Shown here: one piece after another, positions 1 to 9,137 of the stretch
Position numbering within the stretch: position 1 is the first letter of the stretch
How the letters are laid out: the number at the start of each line of letters is the position of its first letter
Origin: Myxococcota bacterium
GTDB lineage: Bacteria > Myxococcota_C > UBA6777
Length of the DNA: 64,000 nucleotides
Direction: 5' to 3'
Assembly: GCA_023150835.1 (NCBI GenBank)
Contig: JAKLKB010000010.1
Coordinates: 1 to 64,000, forward strand
The notes under the pieces: generated by a model
The model's input: only the letters and a program-made list of their open reading frames with translations
The model's database searches: none
What the model was told of the DNA's origin: nothing
Translations under genes and position numbers: made by a program

Positions 1-60
1 CGAAGTTGTTTCAACTGAGATGCAGAAAAGTGGAGGGGGGCAGAAAAGTGGAGGGGGAGG

Positions 61-474
61 TTAGCGTTTTCGATCGGAGACGGCGATGCGTTTGAGGACA
101 CTTTCGAGGCGTTCGCGCATGGTGGCGTCGTTGTGGACGGAGGTGGAGACGGCTTGTGCGATCTTGTCGAGTTCTTTTTCGGGGAGGTTTTTTTTGCCGA
201 AGTGTTCGCGGATGATGGCGGACACAACGGCGCGAGTGGCTTCTTCGAGAGAGGCTTCGTCGTTAAAGTCGAGACCCTTGGAGGCTTGAGAAACCGCGTC
301 AAAAACGGGGTCGTTGGCTTCGACAGGTCCGAGTGGTCCGACTTGGGAGACGGACTCGGTTTTTTCGGCTTGTGCAACGCCGCTGCTTTTTTTGGTTTTG
401 GCGCTTTTGCTGCTTTTGTCGGTTTGCTGAGTTTGTTGGATCGGATAACCAGCACCGCCGCCTCGGATCTTCAT
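61..474 (-). CDS. Small hypothetical protein
   Basis: A 137-residue protein of unknown function. The first 55 residues are polar and low in complexity (Q/T/S/K-rich), with no signal peptide or membrane segment. The rest is predicted helical, acidic and alanine-rich. It is the last of three small codirectional genes (with 579-992 and 1147-1512) separated by gaps of about 100-150 bp, so a shared transcript is plausible. Small genes of this sort next to a SycD-like TPR gene occur in type III secretion loci of myxobacteria, but no secretion component is visible here, so that link is only a guess. The ribosome-binding site is weak; the ATG was chosen because it is the first in frame. Confidence 0.6.
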   Translation of the reverse strand: MKIRGGGAGYPIQQTQQTDKSSKSAKTKKSSGVAQAEKTESVSQVGPLGPVEANDPVFDAVSQASKGLDFNDEASLEEATRAVVSAIIREHFGKKNLPEKELDKIAQAVSTSVHNDATMRERLESVLKRIAVSDRKR

Positions 475-578
475 CGTAGTTCTCGACTCACCTGTGTTTT
501 GGAGCGCGATCGGTGGGGTGTTGCGCGTTGGGCGCGAGTTTTCTCCCGATCACGATCGCGTCTTGGGTTGATGGCGCC

Positions 579-992
579 TTAGCCGAAGACGCCGTCTTGT
601 TGTCCTTGTTGAAGGGAACGCGCCAATTGTCCGGCGGGTCCGGCGGGTTCAAGGGCGATCGCCTTTTCAAGGGCGGGGGTAGCTTGGGATAACTTTTTTT
701 GAAAGAGTAGGCTTTCCGCAAGAAAAGCATACGCCGAGGCCGAATTTTCGTTGGCTTTGATGGCTTCGCGGTATTGGGCTTCGGCGAGATCAAAGCGTCC
801 TTGGGCGACAAAGAGGTTGCCGAGTCCGATGCGAGGGACATCGCTGCGAGGGAGGAGGGCGATGCACCCTTCAAAGACTTCTTGGGCTTCTTTGTATTTT
901 CCCATTTCGATATAAAAGTAGGCCGATTCGAGCAAGAGTTTGGCTTCGCGACGGGGGACTTCCACGATTCCAATCAGCGTATCTTCGGACAT
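579..992 (-). CDS. TPR-repeat protein (SycD/LcrH-chaperone-like)
   Basis: A 137-residue cytoplasmic protein made almost entirely of about three tetratricopeptide repeats (residues about 15-120), with the spaced A/Y/G/A pattern of TPR helices. The size and lone TPR array resemble SycD/LcrH-type secretion chaperones, but generic TPR adaptors look the same, so the function is open. The frame is open further upstream; the ATG at 992 was chosen because an AAGGAG lies 8 nt before it and the protein-like sequence begins there. Flanked by two other small leftward genes. Confidence 0.7.
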   Translation of the reverse strand: MSEDTLIGIVEVPRREAKLLLESAYFYIEMGKYKEAQEVFEGCIALLPRSDVPRIGLGNLFVAQGRFDLAEAQYREAIKANENSASAYAFLAESLLFQKKLSQATPALEKAIALEPAGPAGQLARSLQQGQQDGVFG

Positions 993-1146
993 CGTCAAGA
1001 CTCCTTGTGAGCATCCACAGCGCACGGTTGAGAGGGGGTTTGGGGGCGTGCGTTGGGTCCGCAAGGGAGCGCGCAAAGACGGGTGTTTTGCGTGCGTGGT
1101 TGCGGTGCTGTATGTTGTATCGGCTCCAACGCACAAAGAGTTGCGC

Positions 1147-1512
1147 TTAGCCTTCTTTGGGGGCGAGCATCTGCTCTTTGATTTGGATCAGGTGATCGAT
1201 CAGATCAAACACACGCTCGTAGGCTTGTCGGGCTTTGCGCGCTTCTTGTTGGATGCGGCCTGTGCGCTTGTTGATCAATTCATCGAGTTGTTCGCAAGTG
1301 GCCGCCATGCTTTGGCCGATCGATTCTAATTCGCCGCTTTCGATCAATTCTTCGAGGACGGGAAAGATCCGATCTTCGGGGTTGGTGGGTCCTGCGGTTG
1401 GGGTGGCGGATGATGCAGCGGTGGGAGCTGCGGGGCGCGGGGGAACGACGGGGCCTCGACCGGGCATCGCGCCGATCTGGAAAGACTTAAAATCTTCCTT
1501 TTTGTCAGACAT
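1147..1512 (-). CDS. Small hypothetical protein with Pro-rich N-terminus and helical C-terminus
   Basis: A 121-residue protein not recognised as a known family. Residues about 15-45 are a Pro/Ala/Thr linker. Residues 50-120 are predicted to be two or three amphipathic helices, possibly coiled coil, ending in a basic/glutamine-rich stretch. There is no signal peptide. The ATG has a strong GGAGGT Shine-Dalgarno 6-7 nt upstream. It is the first gene of the leftward trio at the window's left end; the region upstream of it carries a dispersed repeat and may hold the promoter. Confidence 0.6.
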   Translation of the reverse strand: MSDKKEDFKSFQIGAMPGRGPVVPPRPAAPTAASSATPTAGPTNPEDRIFPVLEELIESGELESIGQSMAATCEQLDELINKRTGRIQQEARKARQAYERVFDLIDHLIQIKEQMLAPKEG

Positions 1513-1651
1513 TGAGATCTACCTCCGCTGTTTCGAGGGTTTCGGTGCTTGGTGTGTGGGACCGTTGCAAAAGCTTCGTTGTGAACGCCGCGTGAAAAGT
1601 ACCACGAAGGGCCAACCCTTTCAACTGAAAACAGGAGCGGCGCGGTTGGAT

Positions 1652-1784
1652 GGTTTTTTTGGGGCGAGGTACCACGCCCCGCAAGGGAGCGCGGCTCTAT
1701 GGACCCCGTGAGGGGCGAAGTGATCATCATTTTTCAACCAGACGACTCTGTCGCTTCAAGCGGCACGAACGCGGGTTTTTGGCC
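1652..1784 (+). repeat. Dispersed repeat family A, copy 1
   Basis: About 135 bp in the gene-free stretch 1513-1910. It shares with five other copies a GC-rich head (an ACCACGCCCC inverted repeat, then CAAGGGAGC and GACCCCGT), a middle ending CTCTGTCGCTTCAAG, and a tail with CGAACGCGGGTTTTTGG. This copy has drifted most at its left end. The rest of 1513-1910 shows no other recognisable element apart from the leader of the next gene. Confidence 0.7.
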
Positions 1785-1910
1785 GATCACGTCTCTTCGA
1801 TGAAAACCCTCGACGGGATTTGGCTCGTTGGTGCGTTGTGTGAAAAGTGTTGGGGATGGTGGGGTGGGTGTGGTAGGAAGAACAGCAGCCCAAACAAAAG
1901 GAGGTGTTCG

Positions 1911-2792
1911 ATGATCAAACAGCGGATCGGTCGGTGGTGTGGGTGGTTGGTCTGGATGTGTGCGGTGGTGTGGGTGGTGGGCGGGTGCAAAAAGAAGCCA
2001 TTGCCTACCAAGATCCCGAAAGCTGCGGCCAAAACCGAAGCTGAAGCGCAGGCAGAACAAGAGGCGATCCGCCGTGTCAAGGAGGCCAAGACCTCCAAAG
2101 GCTTCACGGTGGGGGCTTTTTTGGAGCAATTTCTGGAAGCGACGGATAAAAAAGTTCGAGAAGCCAAGGGATATCCGTTTGATGTGCAAGAGTGGTCTGC
2201 GCGTTGTGAACTTCCGCTCCCACAAGAGATCCGAACGCAGCGCCCGCTGACCGAAGAAGAACGCAAGCGGCTGTTGGCGGGATTGCCTGTAGAAGGCGTG
2301 CTTTTGGAGGAGGCTTCGCCTGTCGATGGCGGTGAGCGTGTGCCAAAGAGCCGTGTGACGGGCATTTCGGTGGATGGTGGTGTTGCTTCAAACGTCGATG
2401 GTGGAAGTGGTTTGGTAAGCGATCACAAAAAAGATCGAGAAGGGCATCTCGAAAGCGCGGCAGATCGGGAAGGACACCATGAAGGAGCGTTGGTGGATGG
2501 TGGGCAGCCTGCGCAAGAGGAACCCAAACCGCGTTTTACACGGTGCGAAGTGTCGGTGATCTTGGGAGCGAGCAAGGAGAAAGCGACGGATCATCTCAAA
2601 GGGGTGTGGGTGGTGGGAGCGAAGAATATCGTCCCGCAAGACGGCGTAGCGCGGATGTTGATGCAAGAAGCGACTCCTGAGGATCTTTCGCAACAAGCGG
2701 GCGAAGCAGGGAAAGCAGAAGCTCCCCACGAAAAAAGCCAAGCAGAGCGCATCATCGAAACGACCGATGCAGGGGCGATATCTGACAAGTGA
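1911..2792 (+). CDS. Hypothetical lipoprotein
   Basis: A 293-residue predicted lipoprotein. A twin-Trp-rich hydrophobic segment ends in a lipobox (VVGGC, Cys at about residue 25) followed by lysines. A charged A/E/K/Q helical region (about 30-75) follows, then a domain with two short Cys-containing segments (RCELPLP and RCEVSVIL) that may be repeated beta structures. Between them is a long linker with repeated VDGG and H/D/E motifs. The C-terminus is acidic. The frame is open to 1650, but the ATG at 1911 is preceded by AAGGAGGTG and begins the signal peptide. Convergent with the kinase at 2835. Function unknown. Confidence 0.75.
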   Translation: MIKQRIGRWCGWLVWMCAVVWVVGGCKKKPLPTKIPKAAAKTEAEAQAEQEAIRRVKEAKTSKGFTVGAFLEQFLEATDKKVREAKGYPFDVQEWSARCELPLPQEIRTQRPLTEEERKRLLAGLPVEGVLLEEASPVDGGERVPKSRVTGISVDGGVASNVDGGSGLVSDHKKDREGHLESAADREGHHEGALVDGGQPAQEEPKPRFTRCEVSVILGASKEKATDHLKGVWVVGAKNIVPQDGVARMLMQEATPEDLSQQAGEAGKAEAPHEKSQAERIIETTDAGAISDK

Positions 2793-2834
2793 AGGCGTGT
2801 TTTTGTGGAGGGCCATAACGAGGTCAACGCGATA

Positions 2835-4670
2835 TCAAGCAGCTTCGGCCTGTTGGGCGGGAGAGAGTTGGGTGGGGCCTTTGAGGGGGAGGGTGACGCG
2901 AAAGGCGGTGCCTTTGTTGGGTTCGGAAGTGAAGCTGATGTGTCCTTGGTGTTCTTGGACGATCTTTTTGACGATGGCGAGTCCGAGTCCCGTACCTTGG
3001 TTGGGCCTTCCTGTGACAAAGGAATCGAAGATCTTGGGTTGAAGTTCGAGGGGGATACCGACGCCTGTGTCTTGGGCGACGATCACGAGTTGATCGGCGT
3101 TTTGGTCGATGTGTAGGGAAAATTGGCCACCGTCAGGCATGGCTTGGATCGCGTTGCGAGAGAGGTTGTGCAACAGGCGTTCGATCTTGCTTTCGTCGAA
3201 GTGAGCGTCGCCTGTGTAGGTGCATTGGAAGTCAAGTTGGATCGGGAGGTGAGCGAATTCTTGTTCGAGATGTTGTTTGAGTTCGCTGGCGAATTGGTTG
3301 AGATGGACTTTGCGTATCAGGAGGGTGGATTCGCCGCGTGCGAAGGCAAGGACTTCGCGGGTCATGTGGTTGAGGCGTTCGATCTGTTTTTGGATCATCT
3401 GGGCAAAGCTCTGGCGTTTTTCGGGATCTTCTTGGGTTGCGGTGAGTTGAGCGTAGCCAGAGATCAGAGTCATGGGGGTTTTAAAGTCGTGGACGATCCC
3501 CGAAAGTAGCTTTCCGATGGTGGCGAGGCGACTTTGGCGCATACGTTCGTTGCGTTCGATACCGATGCTGACAGCACGGCTGACACGGGCTGCGATCAGG
3601 CTCAAGATCCGCAGGTCGCTGTCTGTAAAGCCTTCGGTTGCGCTGCGTTTGTTGATCATCTCGATGGCACCGATGGATGTATCACCGTTGAGCAGAGGAA
3701 CGCACAACACGCCTCGGACGGCAAGGCCGAGTTGGTTTGCGAAGTCGTCCTTGAATCGGGCATCTTTGGTGGGTGCATTGGAAAGGATCGGTTGGCTGTA
3801 GCGGATGCTCCAGCCCATCAGACTATCATTGGCCTTGAGTGAGCGCCCTTTCCATTCGTTGGCTTTTTCGGCTTTTTCGGCTTTGATGTTGTGCAGGACG
3901 AGTTGTTTGTTTTTGTCGAGAAGTCCGATAAATCCGGCTTCGCAATGGAGCATCTCGGTGCTTCGTGAGAGGATATTGGCGAGCATCTCGTCTAATTCAA
4001 AGGCACCGCTCATTTGTTGTTCGATCGCGAACAAGATATCGAGTTCGTAGTTTCGTTGTTGGAGGGCGCGAGAGGTTTCGGAGAGTTCGTTGTTGGCTTG
4101 AACGACCTGCGCGTATAAGCTCGCATTTTCGAGGAAGATCGTAGCTTGAGCGGAGATCGCTTCGAGCAGTTGTTCGTCTTCTTCGCTGAAGGCGAGGCCG
4201 TTGCTTTTGTTGAGGACTTGGATGACGGCGATGATCTGCCCTTGGCTTGCGCGCAGTGGCATGGTCAGGATCGAACGGGTGGTGTAGCCGGTTTTTTGAT
4301 CGACGTTCACATGAAAGCGGGGATCTTTGTAGGCATCGATCAAGTTGACGGTTTCGCCCGTTTGAGCGACCCATCCAGCGACACCTTGACCGATGGGGAT
4401 ACGGATCTGGACCGATTCTTCGCCTTGCAAGATCTGCGAAACGAGTTCTTGGGTTTCTTCATCGATCAGGTACAACGTGGAGCGATCGGCTTCCATCACT
4501 TCGGTAGCGGTCTCGATGATCCGTTTGAGCAGTTGTTTTCTTTCGTGCGCAAGAGCCAACGCACGGCTGATCTTGATCACCGCTTGCAGTTGTTTTTCTG
4601 CACGCTCCGCACGTCGTCGAAGCAGCAGATTCGGGCTTTTTTGCCCTTTATGGGAAAGAAGATCAAACAT
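2835..4670 (-). CDS. GAF-GAF sensor histidine kinase
   Basis: A 611-residue soluble two-component sensor kinase. Two GAF domains in tandem occupy about 40-190 and 215-360, followed by a HisKA dimerisation domain with the H-box around VHDFKTP (His about 397) and a HATPase_c domain with an N-box (NLSRNAIQAMPDGG), DTGVGI (G1) and GTGLGLAIV (G2). There are no membrane segments, so it should sense an intracellular signal (GAF domains bind small ligands such as cyclic nucleotides). No response regulator lies next to it, so it is an orphan kinase here. The ATG at 4670 has GAGGTG 7 nt upstream; a TTG/ATG 15-18 nt earlier is possible. Confidence 0.9.
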   Translation of the reverse strand: MFDLLSHKGQKSPNLLLRRRAERAEKQLQAVIKISRALALAHERKQLLKRIIETATEVMEADRSTLYLIDEETQELVSQILQGEESVQIRIPIGQGVAGWVAQTGETVNLIDAYKDPRFHVNVDQKTGYTTRSILTMPLRASQGQIIAVIQVLNKSNGLAFSEEDEQLLEAISAQATIFLENASLYAQVVQANNELSETSRALQQRNYELDILFAIEQQMSGAFELDEMLANILSRSTEMLHCEAGFIGLLDKNKQLVLHNIKAEKAEKANEWKGRSLKANDSLMGWSIRYSQPILSNAPTKDARFKDDFANQLGLAVRGVLCVPLLNGDTSIGAIEMINKRSATEGFTDSDLRILSLIAARVSRAVSIGIERNERMRQSRLATIGKLLSGIVHDFKTPMTLISGYAQLTATQEDPEKRQSFAQMIQKQIERLNHMTREVLAFARGESTLLIRKVHLNQFASELKQHLEQEFAHLPIQLDFQCTYTGDAHFDESKIERLLHNLSRNAIQAMPDGGQFSLHIDQNADQLVIVAQDTGVGIPLELQPKIFDSFVTGRPNQGTGLGLAIVKKIVQEHQGHISFTSEPNKGTAFRVTLPLKGPTQLSPAQQAEAA

Positions 4671-4733
4671 CCGAATACACCTCATCAAGACCTGCGGAGT
4701 TTATCGCAAGAAGCCTTGCGCTGCAACTGCTTC

Positions 4734-5189
4734 CTACAAGATCGTTTCTGCTCGGCTGTTTGATTGTGTGTTTCCCCAAGCTACGGCCTCCCAAGAACGC
4801 GATGCTGTCGGGGTATACAGGCACCACGCATAAGCATCTTGAGTTGGCGACATCAACAAGATCTGCGTTTGAGGCCACCAAGCCCATCTCGAAGAGGCCC
4901 AATACATCGAGATATCAGCGTCCGAGAGAAAGGGCGGTGCATCGGGATGGCTGTGAAACCAACCGCAGATCTGGCCGTCTTCTCGGTCGATTTGTTTGAG
5001 GATGGGCAACAAGGTTTCGGAGGGGATCGCGTATCGTGTGGGTGTGGTGGTGAGTGTCGGTGTTGTGAAGGCGTGTATCCCCCATCCTTGGGAGGTTTTC
5101 CACCACACTCCGCAGGCTTCGTTGGGATGGGCTTGTTGGCAAGCAGCCACAGCTTTTCGTAAAAGCCATCCAGCGGGGAAGTTCGTCAT
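4734..5189 (-). CDS. JAMM/MPN-family metalloprotease (Mov34/PAD-1 type)
   Basis: A 151-residue single-domain protein with the full JAB1/MPN/Mov34 zinc site: the glutamate in NEACG (about residue 24), then HSHP and a downstream S-x-x-D (WFHSHPDAPPFLSDAD), i.e. H-x-H-x7-S-x-x-D. Bacterial members remove small ubiquitin-like/ThiS-MoaD-like tails or act in cysteine and siderophore metabolism; no such partner is nearby, so the substrate is unknown. The start is uncertain (5189 or 5222): the 5' end sits on a 52-bp-offset duplication. It lies 64 nt upstream of the histidine kinase and 76 nt downstream of the Ser/Thr kinase, all leftward. Confidence 0.8.
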   Translation of the reverse strand: MTNFPAGWLLRKAVAACQQAHPNEACGVWWKTSQGWGIHAFTTPTLTTTPTRYAIPSETLLPILKQIDREDGQICGWFHSHPDAPPFLSDADISMYWASSRWAWWPQTQILLMSPTQDAYAWCLYTPTASRSWEAVAWGNTQSNSRAETIL

Positions 5190-5265
5190 CGGCAAGCAGC
5201 CACGGCTTTTTGTAAAAGCCATTTGTCGGAGAATTCCGCCATCAGAACACTTGAAAAAGGCCGAC

Positions 5266-6705
5266 TTAGCGGGGTTTCGGAGGTTTGGGCGGAGGGCGTT
5301 TGGCACGAGAGAAAGCATCTTCGGTGTCTTTTTTGAGGCTGTTGTTGTCTTGGAACACTTGGTCTGTTTTGGTTGTGTTGAAGGCGTCTTTGGTGTCTTT
5401 GGCCACGGAGTTTTGGGGGTCTTGATAGGGGTCAGGCTTGGAAGGTCGAGGCGCGGCGGCGGGGGTTTGGAAGGCAGGAAAAGAAAGACGGCGAGGCGGT
5501 GGGCGTCGGACTGTTCGGCGTTTTCGAGGGCGATGCGACGGCGTCGGAAGGGCGACGGTATTCGAGGGGGTTGCGGCGTCTGCGGAGGGTCGGCTGGGGA
5601 GGGGTTCGAGTTGGATCGGGGAGGGCATCGCAGCGGTGGGAGCGGGTTGGGGTGAGGAAGGAAGGGGAGAAGAGGTGGTTGAGCGCGGAGCGTTCGGGAC
5701 AAGCGAAGGGAACAAAAACCACATCAGCAAAAAAGAACAGAGCAGGCCCACAAATCCGCCAAGCATCGCGGTTTGGAGATTGGCGATCCGTGTATCGGTG
5801 GGGGGAGCAGGCGGCGAAGAAAACGCACGCAACACCTCTGCGCAAGAGCCGAAGCGATGGGCAGGATCGCGTTGGAGGCAGCCTCGGATCACGGGGTGGT
5901 AACGCAGCGGGATGTTGTCGACAGAAATTGTGTAGCGGCAGACCGCGTTGTTGTCTTCGAGGGCTGTGCGGGAAAAGTCCGGTGCATCGAAGGGATTGAT
6001 GCAAGCGATCATCTCGTAGAGGATCGCACCGAGCGAAAAGATATCGCTGCGTTGGTTGGCTTCGTTGGCGTATCCGAGCAGTTCGGGGGCGAGATAGCCA
6101 AAGGTTCCGAGCGAGGTTCCGTCGAGTGTGCGTCCACCGTCGATCTGCGTGAATTCGCGTTGGTGGGTCATGTCGGTAGGAAGGCGCTTTGCGATGCCAA
6201 AGTCTGATATCTTGGGCAACAGCCCTTGCTCGGTTTTGGTCAACAAGATGTTGGCGGGTTTGAGATCGCGGTGGACGATGCCCTGTTGATGAAGGGCTTC
6301 GACACCACGCACGATCGGAGGGAAAAGTTGAGCGATCATCCCCATGCTGAGGCCGCCGTGTTGCTGATTCATCAAGGCCATCAAGGAGTCTTCGGTGCAG
6401 TACTCCATCACGCAATAAGGGATATCTTCGTTGGAGCGGTCTTCGATCAGGCGTACGATGTTGGGATGATCGATCTGTTGAAGGATGCGAAGTTCTTTTT
6501 TGAAACGAGCCAACGTATCGCGGCTGTAAGGAGCGCGTAATACCTTGATCGCCACCCACTCCCGCGACTTGTTGTCTTTGGCGCGGTAAACATCCGCAAA
6601 AGTTCCTACCCCGATCCGATCTTCGAGCGTGTAGTTCTCGGCGGCATCGGCTCCCAAGATGTCGTACGTGTTTTGCGATCCATAGGGGCTGATCGTTGTC
6701 TGCAT
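5266..6705 (-). CDS. Membrane-anchored Hanks-type Ser/Thr protein kinase
   Basis: A 479-residue protein. The N-terminal kinase domain (about 25-290) has a Gly-rich loop (GVGTFADVY), the VAIK lysine, HRDLKPANI, SDFGIAK and GYLAPE, so all catalytic residues are present. A single membrane segment follows at about 305-330, then a long Pro/Ser/Arg-rich tail without a recognisable sensor domain; such tails are usually periplasmic linkers. Such kinases are abundant in Myxococcota. The ATG at 6705 was chosen; a GTG 18 nt upstream is an alternative. It heads a possible leftward unit with the JAMM protease and histidine kinase. Confidence 0.9.
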   Translation of the reverse strand: MQTTISPYGSQNTYDILGADAAENYTLEDRIGVGTFADVYRAKDNKSREWVAIKVLRAPYSRDTLARFKKELRILQQIDHPNIVRLIEDRSNEDIPYCVMEYCTEDSLMALMNQQHGGLSMGMIAQLFPPIVRGVEALHQQGIVHRDLKPANILLTKTEQGLLPKISDFGIAKRLPTDMTHQREFTQIDGGRTLDGTSLGTFGYLAPELLGYANEANQRSDIFSLGAILYEMIACINPFDAPDFSRTALEDNNAVCRYTISVDNIPLRYHPVIRGCLQRDPAHRFGSCAEVLRAFSSPPAPPTDTRIANLQTAMLGGFVGLLCSFLLMWFLFPSLVPNAPRSTTSSPLPSSPQPAPTAAMPSPIQLEPLPSRPSADAATPSNTVALPTPSHRPRKRRTVRRPPPRRLSFPAFQTPAAAPRPSKPDPYQDPQNSVAKDTKDAFNTTKTDQVFQDNNSLKKDTEDAFSRAKRPPPKPPKPR

Positions 6706-6846
6706 TGAAAGATTCCCATCCACAAAAGAGCCGCTTTTTGCAGCGCTGGCGTGCGCTGCTTGGGCCTGTGTCTTAACAGAAGCGACCCTTTGATGTCTAG
6801 ATTCTGCGTGGTTGAGAAGTGGGGAGGGAGTTTGGGGAGAGGGCGG

Positions 6847-8133
6847 TTATTCTTCGGTCGAGAAACGGATATTGCGTTCGAGTCCCATCGAGAAGCCGAA
6901 GACAAAGCCGCTGTTGGCAAAGACAAACAGACGCTGTCCAAACACAACGGGTGGTGCGGAGATACCACGAGAAAGGCGGAGTGCTTGGACGAGATGGCCC
7001 CCATCTCGGCGCAGCACATAAAGCCCGTTGCGGTTGCCGCTTAAAAACAGATAGGTGGGGGTGGCGATGATCGAGCTGAAGGCACCGGCTTTTTTGTAAC
7101 GCTGTTCCCAGATCTTGTTGCCGCTGAGTGCGTAGAGGCAGACGACGCGGCCTTCGGAGTTGCTGAGATAGAGCTTGTCTTCGTGGAAGGTGGGAGGGCC
7201 TGCGCCTTGGATGGCGTAGGTCCACAGCTTTTGGCCGTCTTGGAGGCGGAGGGCGTGGAGTCCTGTGTTGTAGGAGACTGCGTACAGATAGGCCCCTCGG
7301 ATCACGACAGGCGCATCGATATCCATAAAGCGCTCTTGTTGGCGCAAAGACTTTTGCCAAACCACGCTGCCATCGCCGACTTGGAAGGCTCCCAAGGTTC
7401 CGTCCGAAAAGCCCGTATAGACCTTGTCTTTGTGAACGGTGGGGGGGCTTTGACCGCGTACAGAGAGGGTGGTTTCGGTGCTGCTTTCGTGTTTGTGACG
7501 CCAGAGGAGTTTGCCGTTTTCTGCGTGGAGGGCGTAGAGTTGGTCATTTCCGGTGGTGGCCAGCAGCGTCGGGGAGGTTTCTTTGTCGCCCTCGACATAG
7601 GCCATCTCGGAAAGGATCTCGCCTTCGGCTTGGTATTTCCACTTGGTTTTGCCGGTCTTTCGGTGGATAGCGTAGATCATGCCGCTGGTTGTGCCTACAA
7701 ACACCACTTCTTTGTGCGTATAAGGCGGGGCAGCGAGGCGGCCTTGGATCGTGCGCGTCCAACAATGCTTTCCTGTGCGGGTGGCCATGCAGCTTAGGCG
7801 TTGGCTCGATCCTCCGACATAAAGCTGTTGACCGTCTTGGGAGATCGCGGGGGCAGCGTGTTCTTCGGTTTGGATCTCCCATCGATTCCACACAAAGCGG
7901 CTGTCGGGATCGGGAGAACCCGTCCATAACAAAGACAGGATCTCCGTTTGTGCGCCCGTGTGACTGTTGGGGCCAAAGAGCACAGGGTACGCAAGGCGGC
8001 GTTTGGCTTTGCTTGCCCCGCGCACAAAAGCGGAGAACGTCACTTGTTGTTGGCTGCTACTGCAAGCCCACCACGGAAGACCAACGAAAAAGACCAAGCA
8101 TCCGAAAACAAAACGCCTTGGTGGTTTGTGCAT
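6847..8133 (-). CDS. bamB: BamB-like PQQ-repeat beta-propeller lipoprotein
   Basis: A 428-residue lipoprotein. The signal peptide ends in the lipobox WWAC (Cys about residue 24), followed by a beta-propeller of PQQ-like repeats, each with W and G-x-x-x-A motifs (e.g. GTTSGMIYAIHRKTGKTKW). In Proteobacteria BamB is an outer-membrane lipoprotein of the BAM complex that supports barrel assembly. Assignment as BamB rather than another PQQ-repeat protein rests on the gene order: it directly follows a YfgM-like TPR protein, as in the yfgM-bamB pair. GGAG lies 9 nt before the ATG. Confidence 0.7.
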   Translation of the reverse strand: MHKPPRRFVFGCLVFFVGLPWWACSSSQQQVTFSAFVRGASKAKRRLAYPVLFGPNSHTGAQTEILSLLWTGSPDPDSRFVWNRWEIQTEEHAAPAISQDGQQLYVGGSSQRLSCMATRTGKHCWTRTIQGRLAAPPYTHKEVVFVGTTSGMIYAIHRKTGKTKWKYQAEGEILSEMAYVEGDKETSPTLLATTGNDQLYALHAENGKLLWRHKHESSTETTLSVRGQSPPTVHKDKVYTGFSDGTLGAFQVGDGSVVWQKSLRQQERFMDIDAPVVIRGAYLYAVSYNTGLHALRLQDGQKLWTYAIQGAGPPTFHEDKLYLSNSEGRVVCLYALSGNKIWEQRYKKAGAFSSIIATPTYLFLSGNRNGLYVLRRDGGHLVQALRLSRGISAPPVVFGQRLFVFANSGFVFGFSMGLERNIRFSTEE

Positions 8134-8193
8134 GACGAATTTCTCCGTGTGTGTAGACGCAAGTGAGGGGTCGAGGGCAGGAGTGCAGGAGGA

Positions 8194-9021
8194 CTATTTG
8201 CGCGGAGCAACGGGCTGTTTGGGGGTGGGTTGCGCGGGAGCGGGCTGTTTGGGGGCGGGTTGTGCAGGAGCTTGGAGGGCCAAGACCGCTGCGCGTTTTT
8301 TGGCTTCTTTTTGGTATTCGCTGTTGAGCTTGTCTTGGCCGACAAGACCGTAGAAGTGCAACGCTTTGGTCAGATCTTTTTTGGTTTCGTAATGACTCGC
8401 GAGGCGCATGAGCGCAAAGGAGCGATAGATCGGCGCGCCTTCTTCGCCGAATCGCTTGAGTTGTTCGAGGCTTTCGGCTTCTTTTTTGGTTTGCGCGAGA
8501 ACGTATGCGAGTGCGTCGATGCCGAGGAATCGGACAGGATCGTTTGGTGGGAAGGATCGCAAAAATTGTTCGTAGGCTTGTTGCGCTTTGGCGAATTCTT
8601 TTTGTTTGGCGTAGATGTGTCCGAGATAAAGGTGCGCAAATGCCCCTGCGCTAGAGCTTGCGTAGTTTTGGGAGACTTTTTCAAAATCGGTGGTGGCGGC
8701 TTTCTCGCGTTCAGCTTCGGTCTTGAAGGTTTTCTCGGTGTTCTCGGTGCTGGCGTCGTTGCTGATCTTGGCCTCGTAGGTCTTGAGGGCTTCGCCGAGC
8801 GCTTGGGTCGCGGCTTTGTTGTTGCGTTCTTGCATATAGAAGAACAAGAACACTCCGAGCGATATCAAGAGGACGGCGATGAAACCCGCGAGGATTTGAT
8901 GGCGGTGGTTGTGAACCCAGTCGAGACTTTGGGTGCCGACCTCGACAAATTGATCAGGTTGTTTGAGTTCTTTGCGGCTCGGTTTGCTGCCACTTTTGGA
9001 CTTGTTTGCTGTCTTGACCAC
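8194..9021 (-). CDS. YfgM-like membrane-anchored TPR protein
   Basis: A 275-residue protein: a short basic cytoplasmic N-terminus, one transmembrane helix (about 40-62) and a periplasmic TPR array (about 70-250), ending in a Pro/Ala/Gln tail with repeated QPAPKQPAP motifs. This is the layout of YfgM, which works near the Sec translocon as a periplasmic chaperone helper. The neighbour downstream is bamB-like (60 nt gap), matching the E. coli order. It starts at a GTG with GGGAGG 5-6 nt upstream and has a good promoter at 9138-9166. Confidence 0.75.
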   Translation of the reverse strand: MVKTANKSKSGSKPSRKELKQPDQFVEVGTQSLDWVHNHRHQILAGFIAVLLISLGVFLFFYMQERNNKAATQALGEALKTYEAKISNDASTENTEKTFKTEAEREKAATTDFEKVSQNYASSSAGAFAHLYLGHIYAKQKEFAKAQQAYEQFLRSFPPNDPVRFLGIDALAYVLAQTKKEAESLEQLKRFGEEGAPIYRSFALMRLASHYETKKDLTKALHFYGLVGQDKLNSEYQKEAKKRAAVLALQAPAQPAPKQPAPAQPTPKQPVAPRK

Positions 9022-9137
9022 GAGGGCCTCCCTTGTCTTTTTCCAATGCCTGCTTGCAGATACAAAAACGCCAACGCGAGATCAGCATCGCACATGAACG
9101 AGGAGGCGATGTCTTTGTGTTGGCTCAAAGGCTTGTC

